Shown here piece by piece: positions 1-5,039 of a stretch of DNA of 5,257 nucleotides. This stretch comes from Chloroflexota bacterium (GTDB lineage: Bacteria; Chloroflexota; Dehalococcoidia; Lucifugimonadales; Lucifugimonadaceae). Made by a program: the position numbers and the translations under genes. The notes under the pieces were generated by a model. That model was not told where the DNA came from. It was given only the letters and a program-made list of their open reading frames with translations, and searched no databases. Numbering within the stretch: the first letter of the stretch is position 1; each line of letters starts with the position of its first letter. The stretch covers positions 1 through 5,257 of the forward strand of contig JAJCYX010000352.1 in assembly GCA_029262715.1 (NCBI GenBank), in the 5' to 3' direction.

Positions 1-878
1 TGTTTCAGATCGGCTATCGGTCGCTGTTGCCCTCGGTAGTTCAAAAATCGGAGATAACCGAAGCGAACAGCAAATTAGAGTTTGCCAACTCGAGTGCCGG
101 CGTTGCGGGCCCCGCCGGAATGGGACTACTTGTGCAGTTGGTAACGGCACCATTTGCACTTGTCGCTGGATCGATACTGTACTTATTTTCAGCGGTGTTT
201 TTCGTGGCTATCCGGTCAGAAGAACCAGACCCTGAGCACAGTCAGAAAAATGGCGGGGGAGTCAAGGAAGGACTCAAATACTTCTGGCAGCAAAAGCCAC
301 TCGTAGGGATCGTTGGTTCGTCGTTCTTGTTCGGGATATTCGGCACGGCCATCAATGCAATGGCTGGCCTCTACATGATCCGGGAGTTGGGCATCAATCC
401 CGCCACACTTGGAGTCATGATCACGGTAGGTGGCGCGGGGCTCTTCTTAGGAGTATTCCTTACGTCAAGGTACACATCCAGGATCGGTATTGGACGTGCA
501 ACGACCATTGGATTCATGACTGCGGCTGTCGGTGTTTTTGGTATTCCGCTAGCGGCCGGTCCGCTAATTCTCGTAGTCCCAATCATCGTTATTGGCTACA
601 TAATCACTCAGGCGGGCCTCGTTATTTATAACGTCGGTGGAGTCAGTATCAGGCAGTCAATCGCTCCCGGTAGATTGCAAGCACGATTGACCTCTATCTC
701 GGTTGTTGTCAATGCGTCCGGAGTTCCGGTCGGTGGACTAGCTGGTGGATTCCTGGCTGAATCGATTGGGCTGAGGCCTACGCTATTCCTGTGTGCAGCG
801 GCGCTACTCGCTGCCTCCAGTTCTCTTGTCCTCTTCCGTACATGGTCGGTTCGGCTTTCGGAAACAGAATCTGCCTAA
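1..878 (+). CDS. MFS transporter, 5'-truncated by window edge (DHA3/MFS_3-like exporter)
   Basis: This is the C-terminal part of a major facilitator superfamily permease, probably a proton-driven efflux protein in the cytoplasmic membrane. The frame is open from base 3 and gives 291 visible residues ending at TAA 876-878. The TTG at 27 is an internal Leu codon in FQIGYRSLLPS, not a real start. The opening stretch (LLPSVV...EANSKLEFANSSAGVAGPAGMGLLVQ) matches the conserved TM5 region of the EntS-like/MFS_3 group. Hydrophobic segments follow at about residues 31-71 (TM5-6), 100-124, 135-155, 166-186, 187-210, 230-252 and 257-280. A polar central loop with SEEPDPEHSQKNGGG lies between TM6 and TM7. 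The SIRQSIAPGRLQARLTS loop after TM10 is also typical of the group. About 120-140 N-terminal residues are missing if the length is the usual 400-430. The gene converges on the phosphatase gene. The family call is firm; the substrate is unknown. Confidence 0.88.
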   Translation, partial: FQIGYRSLLPSVVQKSEITEANSKLEFANSSAGVAGPAGMGLLVQLVTAPFALVAGSILYLFSAVFFVAIRSEEPDPEHSQKNGGGVKEGLKYFWQQKPLVGIVGSSFLFGIFGTAINAMAGLYMIRELGINPATLGVMITVGGAGLFLGVFLTSRYTSRIGIGRATTIGFMTAAVGVFGIPLAAGPLILVVPIIVIGYIITQAGLVIYNVGGVSIRQSIAPGRLQARLTSISVVVNASGVPVGGLAGGFLAESIGLRPTLFLCAAALLAASSSLVLFRTWSVRLSETESA

Positions 879-960
879 GGCGAAGTACCTGCGATCAAGG
901 TGTGGATTCAACTGATCCAACGGGGAACGACCTGCTCATTCCAGCCGCTGAATGGCGAAT

Positions 961-985
961 CTCGCGAACCGTGCATGGTTGCGAG
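961..985. other. 9-bp bulged hairpin between convergent genes
   Basis: CTCGC-g-AACC (961-970) pairs with GGTTGCGAG (977-985). This gives nine base pairs with one bulged G at 966 and a six-base loop GTGCAT. It lies 82 bases after the stop codon of the MFS gene. No T-run follows on either strand, so it is not a classical intrinsic terminator. It could protect or process an mRNA 3' end, or it could be chance. Confidence 0.3.
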
Positions 986-1000
986 CAAGGCAGATTAGCT

Positions 1001-1015
1001 GGCGATCCGATCGCC
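1001..1015. promoter_or_regulatory. 15-bp palindrome, possible protein-binding site
   Basis: GGCGATC-C-GATCGCC is a perfect 7-bp inverted repeat around one central base. Such an odd-centred dyad suits a dimeric DNA-binding protein. It lies between two gene 3' ends rather than at a promoter, so an operator role is doubtful. No partner copy was seen elsewhere in the window. Confidence 0.2.
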
Positions 1016-1026
1016 CAACCGAAAAA

Positions 1027-1102
1027 GGCGGAGGTGAATTCGGGCAATGCAAGTGATTCTTAAACCACCAGGTTCGGGGTTCGAACTCTCGTCGCGTCGG
1101 CA
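1027..1102 (+). pseudogene. Degenerate tRNA-like sequence (possible tRNA pseudogene)
   Basis: The strongest part is a T-arm: stem CGGGG (1075-1079), loop TTCGAAC (1080-1086, matching TTCRANY), stem TCTCG (1087-1091, closed with two G-T wobbles). Counting back from this T-loop, 1027-1102 has exactly tRNA length (76). G1-C72, G2-T71, C3-G70 and G4-C69 can pair, but the rest of the acceptor stem does not. An anticodon-arm-like hairpin GTGAT/ACCAC (1053-1057 with 1064-1068) has a six-base rather than seven-base loop and one A-C mismatch. The D-arm is poor, and the 3' end reads GCA in place of CCA. The opposite strand translates as EFEPRTWWF, which resembles the false proteins read antisense to tRNA genes. 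It is most likely a decayed tRNA or the remnant of one; a functional odd tRNA is less likely, and coincidence is possible. Confidence 0.3.
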
Positions 1103-1106
1103 AATT

Positions 1107-1122
1107 AGGGCCTAACGGCCTT
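1107..1122 (-). terminator. Small hairpin after the phosphatase gene, weak terminator candidate
   Basis: On the minus strand, AAGGCC and GGCCCT form a six-base-pair stem (one G-T pair) around the loop GTTA. It begins four bases after the TGA of the phosphatase gene and is followed by AATTT. Position and shape fit an intrinsic terminator, but the stem and T-run are short. Confidence 0.3.
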
Positions 1123-1126
1123 CTGA

Positions 1127-1729
1127 TCATCGTTCGGAATAGACAGGCCACTTTACATGCCATCTATTGCTACTCAGCGTGAGCGCGAAGGGCACCGCGT
1201 TGGGAAGTGGCTTATTCCACAAGGATGGACCGTTGTTGCAGAGCGCGCTTACGCCCACTGTCAGGCTCGCGACGTGGCCAACCACGACAGCCGGACTTCC
1301 CTGGCACTTCGTGGCAATGTCATAAAGCGCGTTCTTCATGCGCGTTGCAACAGAATGGCCGGATTCGCCATCCGTGAGCCGGTCGTCCAAGTTGTCATTA
1401 ACTATCCATTGTCTAAGTATCTGAGCTCTCAGATCGAAAATTGCCGGGTCTTGATCGGTCTTGCCCATGGAAGCCTCGGCAAGGGCCGAAACAACTTCGA
1501 TCGGCGCCCCTAAACATGAAGCGATTATCTCCCCAGTCTGGCGAGAGCGGAGAGCCTCGCTGACGAAGACCTTCTTTGGTTCCTTCCCCATCAGCAGATT
1601 GGTCGTTGCCTTGGCCTGATGACGCCCTCGGCGAGTTAGCGGAGGATCGGTGACGATGGTGCCGTCCGCTGAATCCCAGTTAGGTGGCTCGGCCTCTGCG
1701 TGGCGGAGACAGATCATTTGAGCGTCCAT
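1127..1729 (-). CDS. Histidine phosphatase family protein (phosphoglycerate-mutase-like/SixA-like)
   Basis: The 200-residue product is a branch-1 histidine phosphatase, probably cytosolic, acting through a phosphohistidine intermediate. The N-terminal catalytic motif is LRHAEAE (R9, H10), an RHA variant of the usual RHG. DPPLTRRGRHQA (28-39) follows as the family's D-x-PLT-x-x-G-x-x-Q motif. S-E-A-L-R-S-R-Q-T (57-65) carries the conserved phosphate-binding Arg. E85 is a candidate proton donor, GES at 121-123 is conserved, and VVVGHVAS (148-155) holds the second catalytic His, H152. All core residues are present, so the enzyme looks intact. The start is uncertain: ATG at 1729 or ATG at 1717 (residue 5). 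Neither has a visible Shine-Dalgarno sequence, and either keeps the first beta strand. The gene converges on the MFS gene, and its substrate (sugar phosphate, nucleotide or phosphoprotein) cannot be told. Confidence 0.87.
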   Translation of the reverse strand: MDAQMICLRHAEAEPPNWDSADGTIVTDPPLTRRGRHQAKATTNLLMGKEPKKVFVSEALRSRQTGEIIASCLGAPIEVVSALAEASMGKTDQDPAIFDLRAQILRQWIVNDNLDDRLTDGESGHSVATRMKNALYDIATKCQGSPAVVVGHVASLTVGVSALCNNGPSLWNKPLPNAVPFALTLSSNRWHVKWPVYSER

Positions 1730-2009
1730 TCGTTGCAGGCTAGCAGATGGCCGGACAAGGTGACTCTTGGGCAGATTGTTGGCCTACGCGCACGACTGCA
1801 TGACTTACTGACGGTTAATCAGTGGAGGTTGAATCCTGTCTCGTGAGCCACATTTTCGTTCCGTGGATGACGCCGAACCCCGCACTGTCTCTCCATAAAA
1901 TGGACTTGGCCATCCGCACAATGTTGTGCTCAGAATGCGGTGTGCGAGGGCTGTATCACGCCAATCCGTGGTCCGTGAACTGAACGTTCTGAACTGACAA
2001 GTATGTAAA
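1730..2009. other. Intergenic stretch without a supportable gene
   Basis: No convincing coding frame is visible here. It holds a near-palindrome GCACAA-TG-TTGTGC at 1916-1929. It also holds two direct copies of TGAACTGA at 1976-1983 and 1990-1997, separated by ACGTTC; bases 1982-1989 form the palindrome GAACGTTC. The second copy ends 12 bases beyond the tRNA 3' end. The promoter of the phosphatase gene should lie near the left end, but no good -35/-10 pair is seen. Confidence 0.4.
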
Positions 2010-2085
2010 TGGTACCCCCGGCAGGAATCGAACCTGCGACACAGTGCTTAGAAGGCACCTGCTCTATCCGCTGAGCTACGGGGGC
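2010..2085 (-). tRNA. tRNA-Arg (anticodon UCU), CCA end encoded
   Basis: A complete 76-base cloverleaf can be drawn. The acceptor stem is GCCCCCG with CGGGGGT (first pair G-U). The D-arm is GCTC/GAGC with loop AGCGGATA. The anticodon arm is GGTGC-CTTCTAA-GCACT with anticodon TCT at 2052-2050. A five-base variable loop precedes the T-arm GCAGG-TTCGATT-CCTGC. The discriminator is A (2013), followed by a genome-encoded CCA at 2012-2010. It decodes AGA (and possibly AGG) arginine codons. A TATCAT -10-like hexamer lies about 25 bases upstream (minus strand, 2116-2111) without a clear -35. Nothing looks degenerate, so the gene should be functional. Confidence 0.97.
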
Positions 2086-2297
2086 ACGGTGAGGAGAGTT
2101 CAGCCTGTCAATGATAGATGTGTTCGACCGGAGTCTCCACATGGTTCGCCCACATAGTCTTGCCACAGTTGCATGGTGGCCCGGCTAAAGGCCTCGTCTG
2201 TATGCTCGACCGTGGTCGCCACCAGGTTCGCTCGCAAAATTGTGGGTTCGGTCGTAATTTTTGCCGGGGCTCCTCGCCGCAACTACCGGATCTTGGA

Positions 2298-3497
2298 CTA
2301 GCCCAGCGCTCCGTCATCTCGCAGAGCCGCTATCTCTGTTTCTGTCAGATCCAGTAGGTCTCGCAGCACTTCGTCCGTGTGTTCGCCCAGCAGCGGTGCG
2401 CGTGTCACCTCGTTGTGAACCCCGGCGGTTTTGAACGGCGAGCCTGTCTGCTTCAAAGTACCGAACCTCTCGTGCTCAACCTCGACGATCATTCCGCGAG
2501 CCAAAACCTGCTCGTCAGCAAGCGCATCTTCCAGGCTGTTCACAGGAGCCGCCGGAACGCCATCGAAACGCTCCATCCACTCGGCTGACGTTCTCGTGGC
2601 AAACACTTTTTCGAGAATCGGCAGTAGGGCATCGCGGTTCTCGTACCGGTCTGCGAACGTCCTGAAGCGCTGGTCGTCCTTGAGTTCACTCATGCCGAGA
2701 CCGTCTGCAAGCCGTTGCCAGAACACCTCTTTTGCGCAGAAGACCGATATCCAGCCGTCCGCGGTCCGGAAGTTCTGCGCCGGGACGATTGTCTGGTGGG
2801 CCGAGTTTGCGACGCGCTGCGGTGACCAGTCGGAGTTCAGATTCCACGCTGCGAGATAGGTCAGCATCGAGATGCCGGTGTCCAGCAGTGCGACATCGAT
2901 GTCACGCCCCGTTCCAGTTCTCTGTGCTTCGACCAGCGCGGCGACGAGGCCGAGTGCGCCTGCGAAGCCAGCTGCGAAGTCGATGAGTGAAACGCCGCTG
3001 CGAGTTGGCGGCTCGTCTGGGCCGCCAGTCAGGCTCATGTACCCGGCATAGGCCTGCACAAGGGCGTCGTAACCCGGCTCCTTCGCACGAGGGCCGGTGC
3101 GCCCGAATCCGGATAGTGAGCAGGTGACGATGGCCGGGTTGAGGTGCTTCAGGTCTTCGTAGGTGAGTTTGAGCCGGTCTGGCAGGTCGCCTCGCAGGTT
3201 GTTGAAGACGGCGTGGCTTTTTGCGACGAGCTGCTCGAAGACGTTTCGCCCGGAGTCTTTACGCAGGTCGAGGAGGATCGAGCGTTTGCCGCGGTTGAAT
3301 GACTGGAAATAGAGCGAGTCGCCGTCTTCAGCGCCGGGCGGTACGTAGCGTGCGACATCGCCGCCGGAGCCGGGGTCTTCGATCTTGATGACGTCTGCGC
3401 CGAGGTCGGCGAGCATCATGGTGCCGAATGGTCCAGCTCCAAACTGTGAAATGGTGATGATGCGGATGCCGTCGAGTGGCGGTTTTTGTTGGGGCAT
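2298..3497 (-). CDS. Family III CoA-transferase (CaiB/BaiF type)
   Basis: The 399-residue enzyme should move CoA from an acyl-CoA to a carboxylic acid, or act as a related racemase, in the cytosol. The order of motifs is typical. PLDGIRIITISQFGAGPFGTMMLADLGADVIKIE (7-40) is the N-terminal CoA-binding fold. NRGKRSILLDL (68-78), then SGFGRTGPRAKEPGYDALVQAYAGYMSLTG (129-158), follow. In GVSLIDFAAG (168-177), D173 aligns with the catalytic Asp of formyl-CoA transferase. The C-terminal part has RGMIVEVEH (334-342), GSPFK (352-356) and PLLGEHTDEVL (368-378). I see no GGGGQ glycine loop as in oxalate formyl-CoA transferase, so that substrate is unlikely. Length is normal for the family. ATG 3497 is the only sensible start, but no Shine-Dalgarno sequence precedes it. 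Neighbouring SnoaL-like and SDR genes hint at a catabolic role (inference). Confidence 0.93.
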   Translation of the reverse strand: MPQQKPPLDGIRIITISQFGAGPFGTMMLADLGADVIKIEDPGSGGDVARYVPPGAEDGDSLYFQSFNRGKRSILLDLRKDSGRNVFEQLVAKSHAVFNNLRGDLPDRLKLTYEDLKHLNPAIVTCSLSGFGRTGPRAKEPGYDALVQAYAGYMSLTGGPDEPPTRSGVSLIDFAAGFAGALGLVAALVEAQRTGTGRDIDVALLDTGISMLTYLAAWNLNSDWSPQRVANSAHQTIVPAQNFRTADGWISVFCAKEVFWQRLADGLGMSELKDDQRFRTFADRYENRDALLPILEKVFATRTSAEWMERFDGVPAAPVNSLEDALADEQVLARGMIVEVEHERFGTLKQTGSPFKTAGVHNEVTRAPLLGEHTDEVLRDLLDLTETEIAALRDDGALG

Positions 3498-3591
3498 GTA
3501 GTGAGGGATTTGGTGGTTGGCCGTTGAGGCTGGAAGAGGTCGTGAGGAGTGTATTCCTTCTAGGAGTGGGAGACAGTGGGGGATTGGGAGT
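3498..3591. other. Strand-skewed G-rich leader upstream of the CoA-transferase gene
   Basis: On the + strand I count about 44 G but only about 8 C over some 93 bases, so the CoA-transferase leader (minus strand) is C-rich and G-poor. G-runs at 3563-3564, 3568-3570, 3578-3582 and 3586-3588 could form a two-layer G-quadruplex on the + strand. No clear -35/-10 pair or ribosome-binding site is visible, although the promoter of the CoA-transferase gene should lie here or in the repeat behind it. Confidence 0.45.
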
Positions 3592-3709
3592 TGTCATTCT
3601 GAACTTGATTCAGAATCTCTCGAGTGTGTGTTCGACTACGGTCAGATCCCTCCGCTACGGTCGGGATGACGTTACGCGATTGGGATGACAGCGTGCAGTC
3701 GGAATGACA
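3592..3709. repeat. Interspersed MITE-like repeat with inverted ends and a 19-bp-period tail
   Basis: The element starts TGTCATTC (3592-3599) and ends GAATGACA (3702-3709), a perfect 8-bp terminal inverted repeat. At its left end ATTCTGAA (3596-3603) and TTCAGAAT (3609-3616) make an 8-bp hairpin with loop CTTGA. CTACGGTC occurs at 3636-3643 and 3655-3662, 19 bases apart. ATGAC cores at 3666-3670, 3685-3689 and 3704-3708 are also exactly 19 bases apart. No coding frame is present. This design resembles short non-coding repeats (GTCATTCTGAA...GGGATGAC) scattered in many bacterial genomes. That comparison is from memory. Only this copy is in the window, so dispersal cannot be shown here. Confidence 0.65.
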
Positions 3710-3759
3710 CATTTCGAAGTACTAGAAGTGGACGTGCAGCAACACGCGGTCATCCACTG

Positions 3760-3776
3760 AAAACGCCGCACGCGGC
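3760..3776 (-). terminator. Possible intrinsic terminator after the RDD gene
   Basis: On the minus strand GCCG-CGTG-CGGC (3776-3765) forms a short GC-only hairpin, followed by GTTTTC (T-run 3763-3760). It starts four bases after the TAG of the RDD gene. The position suits termination of the SnoaL-RDD transcript, but a 4-bp stem and four T residues make it weak. Confidence 0.35.
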
Positions 3777-3779
3777 CGC

Positions 3780-4364
3780 CTATTTTTCTACTGGCTTATC
3801 GATTCTGAACCAGCGTCGTAGGAAGCCGGTGCCGCCTGAGTTTGGCGTGTTGATCACAAGCGTCCCCGCAATCTTGTCGTGCCAACCCTGCCGTTTCGGG
3901 TCGAAAACAGCCCATGCCAGCCCGATACCCGCCGTGATTGTGGCAACGAACCGCCCGATCATCTCTCGGGGAATTGCCATCGCAATGCCAGGGTCATGGC
4001 CCTCTTCATCAACAACGCGAAGCCCGGCGACCCACTTCCCGGGGGTTCGGCCGAACAGGCCAGTTGGGATAACGAAGTAGCCAAAGAGAATGAATATGTC
4101 CTGGGGGCCAGTGTCGGTTGTCCAGACATTGTCGCCAAACAGGCGTTTCGTGAGCAGGATGATTGTGTACAGGATTAGGACGTCGATGCCGAACGCATAG
4201 AGTCGCTTTAGTGGCGATGCGATGTCGATGGGGTGGACCGTCTGAGGCTTTTTGTCGGACTTGTTGACCGGTGAGACGGCGGGCTGCGTTGTGGCGACCG
4301 GGATGGGGCCAGCGGTGCGCTTGCGGCGTCGGCGTTTTCGTTCTGAGGCGGAGATGTTTGCCAT
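3780..4364 (-). CDS. RDD family membrane protein
   Basis: The 194-residue product is a small integral membrane protein with one RDD domain, a family of mostly unknown or proposed ion/solute transport function. The N-terminus is strongly basic (KRRRRKR, 10-16) and Pro/Ser/Thr-rich to about residue 45, so it is probably a cytosolic disordered tail. The RDD signature follows: SPLKRLYAFGIDVLIL with R54, A57 and D61 in the first membrane helix (about 54-75). A second helix spans about 88-105. Next is the diagnostic GRTPGKWVAGLRVVDEEG (105-122). A third helix (about 136-154) runs into FDPKRQGWHDKIAGTLVI (154-171), which carries the second conserved Asp region. Its start lies 51 bases after the stop of the SnoaL-like gene, same strand, so co-transcription is possible. 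No Shine-Dalgarno sequence precedes ATG 4364. Confidence 0.9.
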   Translation of the reverse strand: MANISASERKRRRRKRTAGPIPVATTQPAVSPVNKSDKKPQTVHPIDIASPLKRLYAFGIDVLILYTIILLTKRLFGDNVWTTDTGPQDIFILFGYFVIPTGLFGRTPGKWVAGLRVVDEEGHDPGIAMAIPREMIGRFVATITAGIGLAWAVFDPKRQGWHDKIAGTLVINTPNSGGTGFLRRWFRIDKPVEK

Positions 4365-4373
4365 GGCGCGTAA

Positions 4374-4379
4374 ATTGTA
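4374..4379 (-). promoter_or_regulatory. -10-like hexamer TACAAT just before the RDD start
   Basis: TACAAT (five of six matches to TATAAT) ends nine bases before the ATG of the RDD gene, which would place transcription start at or almost at the start codon. Together with the absent ribosome-binding site this suggests a leaderless transcript. No -35 match is seen at the usual distance, so the call is tentative. Confidence 0.3.
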
Positions 4380-4415
4380 GAGGTTTTCCGGAGGGCCACG
4401 CGCCTACTCCGAAAG

Positions 4416-4823
4416 CTATGTAGTGGTGCTTAACTGCTTCAAGAGCCCTAGCGCGTCCGGGCTGGCCCAGACCTCTGCAATTTTCTCGTCGACAAATCGG
4501 TAGATATAGATCGCATTGAATCGAATGGTCTTTTCTGTCGGTGCAATGCCCATGAACTCGCCCCGGTGCGTTCCGGTCGCGGTCCAACGCACCGCAACTC
4601 TATCGTCGCTCGCTATCAAGTCTTCGATAGTTGCCTTGAAATCCGGGAATCCAGCGCGGAGTGCTGAAACCGCTTTCCTTGGACCATCGTCAATTCCGTG
4701 CGAATCCCCGGGAGGCTCGTGCGCTACAACGCCGGGATCGAATAACTCGTCGAGAATTTCGAGTTGGCCCTGGTTAATGGCCTCATCGAACCAGCGGTTT
4801 ATGACGGTGATATTTTTGGACAT
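4416..4823 (-). CDS. SnoaL-like / ester cyclase family protein (NTF2-like fold)
   Basis: The 135-residue product belongs to the SnoaL-like group of the NTF2-like superfamily, small alpha+beta barrels that include polyketide cyclases, ketosteroid isomerase relatives and many uncharacterised proteins. The helical N-terminus INRWFDEAINQGQLEILDELFDPGVVAHEPPG (8-39) and AVSALRAGFPDFKATIEDLIASDDRVAVRWTATGTHRGEFMGIAPTEKTIRF (51-102) are textbook for the family. IYIYRFVDEKIAEVWASPDALGLLKQL (105-131) closes the barrel; D123 sits where SnoaL-type enzymes often have an acid. Length is normal. ATG 4823 is fixed by a strong Shine-Dalgarno sequence. It diverges from the SDR gene and precedes the RDD gene on the same strand. 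The exact reaction is unknown; many such proteins are not polyketide enzymes. Confidence 0.9.
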   Translation of the reverse strand: MSKNITVINRWFDEAINQGQLEILDELFDPGVVAHEPPGDSHGIDDGPRKAVSALRAGFPDFKATIEDLIASDDRVAVRWTATGTHRGEFMGIAPTEKTIRFNAIYIYRFVDEKIAEVWASPDALGLLKQLSTTT

Positions 4824-4827
4824 TGTG

Positions 4828-4833
4828 ACCTCC
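4828..4833 (-). promoter_or_regulatory. Strong Shine-Dalgarno sequence of the SnoaL-like gene
   Basis: GGAGGT on the minus strand lies four bases before ATG 4823. It is the best ribosome-binding site among the leftward genes and decides this start. Confidence 0.8.
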
Positions 4834-4839
4834 GAGCAC

Positions 4840-4877
4840 TTGGCCTGTCATGTTGGGCCATCAGATTTGGGCCGTCA
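4840..4877 (-). promoter_or_regulatory. Three 11-bp direct repeats, probable operator of the SnoaL-like gene
   Basis: Minus-strand copies are TGACGGCCCAA (4877-4867), TGATGGCCCAA (4863-4853) and TGACAGGCCAA (4850-4840). Adjacent copies begin 14 and 13 bases apart, and they align without gaps. They cover the predicted promoter and start site of the SnoaL-like gene. A regulator binding all three would block RNA polymerase, but the sense of regulation is not known. No regulator gene is in the window. Confidence 0.5.
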
Positions 4878-4878
4878 A
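4850..4878 (-). promoter_or_regulatory. Candidate sigma-70 promoter for the SnoaL-like gene
   Basis: The minus strand has -35 TTGACG (4878-4873, five of six matches), a 17-base spacer, and -10 CAACAT (4855-4850, three of six). Transcription would start near 4843, leaving a leader of about 20 bases that contains the GGAGGT site. The -10 is poor, so an activator may be needed. Confidence 0.4.
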
Positions 4879-4946
4879 ACGCCCGTGAGATGAGTACCAT
4901 CCTGTGACTCGAAGTAACGGTTGGGCGTTCGTATCGCCCCTCGAGC

Positions 4947-4991
4947 CGCACGCGCCACACGGCAATGACGCATTGACCGCTGGCGCGTGCG
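4947..4991. promoter_or_regulatory. 11-bp inverted repeat over the SDR promoter, probable operator
   Basis: CGCACGCGCCA (4947-4957) is the exact reverse complement of TGGCGCGTGCG (4981-4991); 23 bases lie between. Inside them is a second dyad, CAATG-ACG-CATTG (4963-4975). The right arm fills the spacer between the -35 and -10 boxes, and the inner dyad overlaps the -35. It could bind a dimeric repressor, allow looping between two half-sites, or form a stem if transcribed. A small GGGCG-N7-CGCCC dyad lies just left (4923-4939). Confidence 0.5.
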
Positions 4992-5001
4992 TGCCTACGA
5001 T
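4973..5001 (+). promoter_or_regulatory. Candidate sigma-70 promoter for the SDR gene
   Basis: TTGACC (4973-4978, five of six) and TACGAT (4996-5001, four of six) are separated by exactly 17 bases. Start of transcription would fall near 5008, giving a leader of about 32 bases with a good ribosome-binding site. Confidence 0.5.
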
Positions 5002-5028
5002 GCCGTGCAGGTTTCAGGAAGAATCATC

Positions 5029-5033
5029 AGGAG
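5029..5033 (+). promoter_or_regulatory. Shine-Dalgarno sequence of the SDR gene
   Basis: AGGAG lies six bases before ATG 5040, and this spacing fixes the start of the truncated SDR gene. Confidence 0.75.
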
Positions 5034-5039
5034 AAACAT

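Noticed and set aside
936..1163. A 75-residue open frame on the minus strand with EFEPRTWWF
   Set aside because: This resembles antisense translation of a tRNA-like T-arm, overlaps the end of the phosphatase gene, and lacks family features.
2107..2112. A perfect TTGACA on the minus strand upstream of the tRNA
   Set aside because: The base hexamer 17 bases downstream is CCGTGC, already at the tRNA 5' end, so there is no usable -10 box.
1930..2166. A 78-residue open frame on the minus strand (contains PVAQRIEQVPSKHCVAGSIPAGG)
   Set aside because: It is the tRNA-Arg gene read as protein; this peptide pattern is a well-known false translation of tRNA sequence.
1065..2230. A shared 12-mer CCACCAGGTTCG at 1065-1076 and 2219-2230
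   Set aside because: About one such match is expected by chance in a window of this size, and similarity does not extend beyond it.
2245..2297. GC-rich stretch after the CoA-transferase stop as a terminator
   Set aside because: GGCGAGGAGCC only allows a 3-bp stem; no convincing hairpin with a T-run could be drawn.
2100..2317. Overlapping minus-strand frames of 60 and 69 residues after the CoA-transferase gene
   Set aside because: No recognisable domain, they overlap each other and one overlaps the CoA-transferase end; no ribosome-binding site was evident.
2431..2859. A 142-residue plus-strand frame inside the CoA-transferase gene
   Set aside because: It is antisense to a well-supported enzyme gene and is rich in Ser/Arg without any domain, as expected for an antisense shadow.
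4009..4587. A 192-residue minus-strand frame
   Set aside because: It runs out of frame across the RDD and SnoaL-like genes, both of which have clear family motifs; composition is that of a shadow frame.
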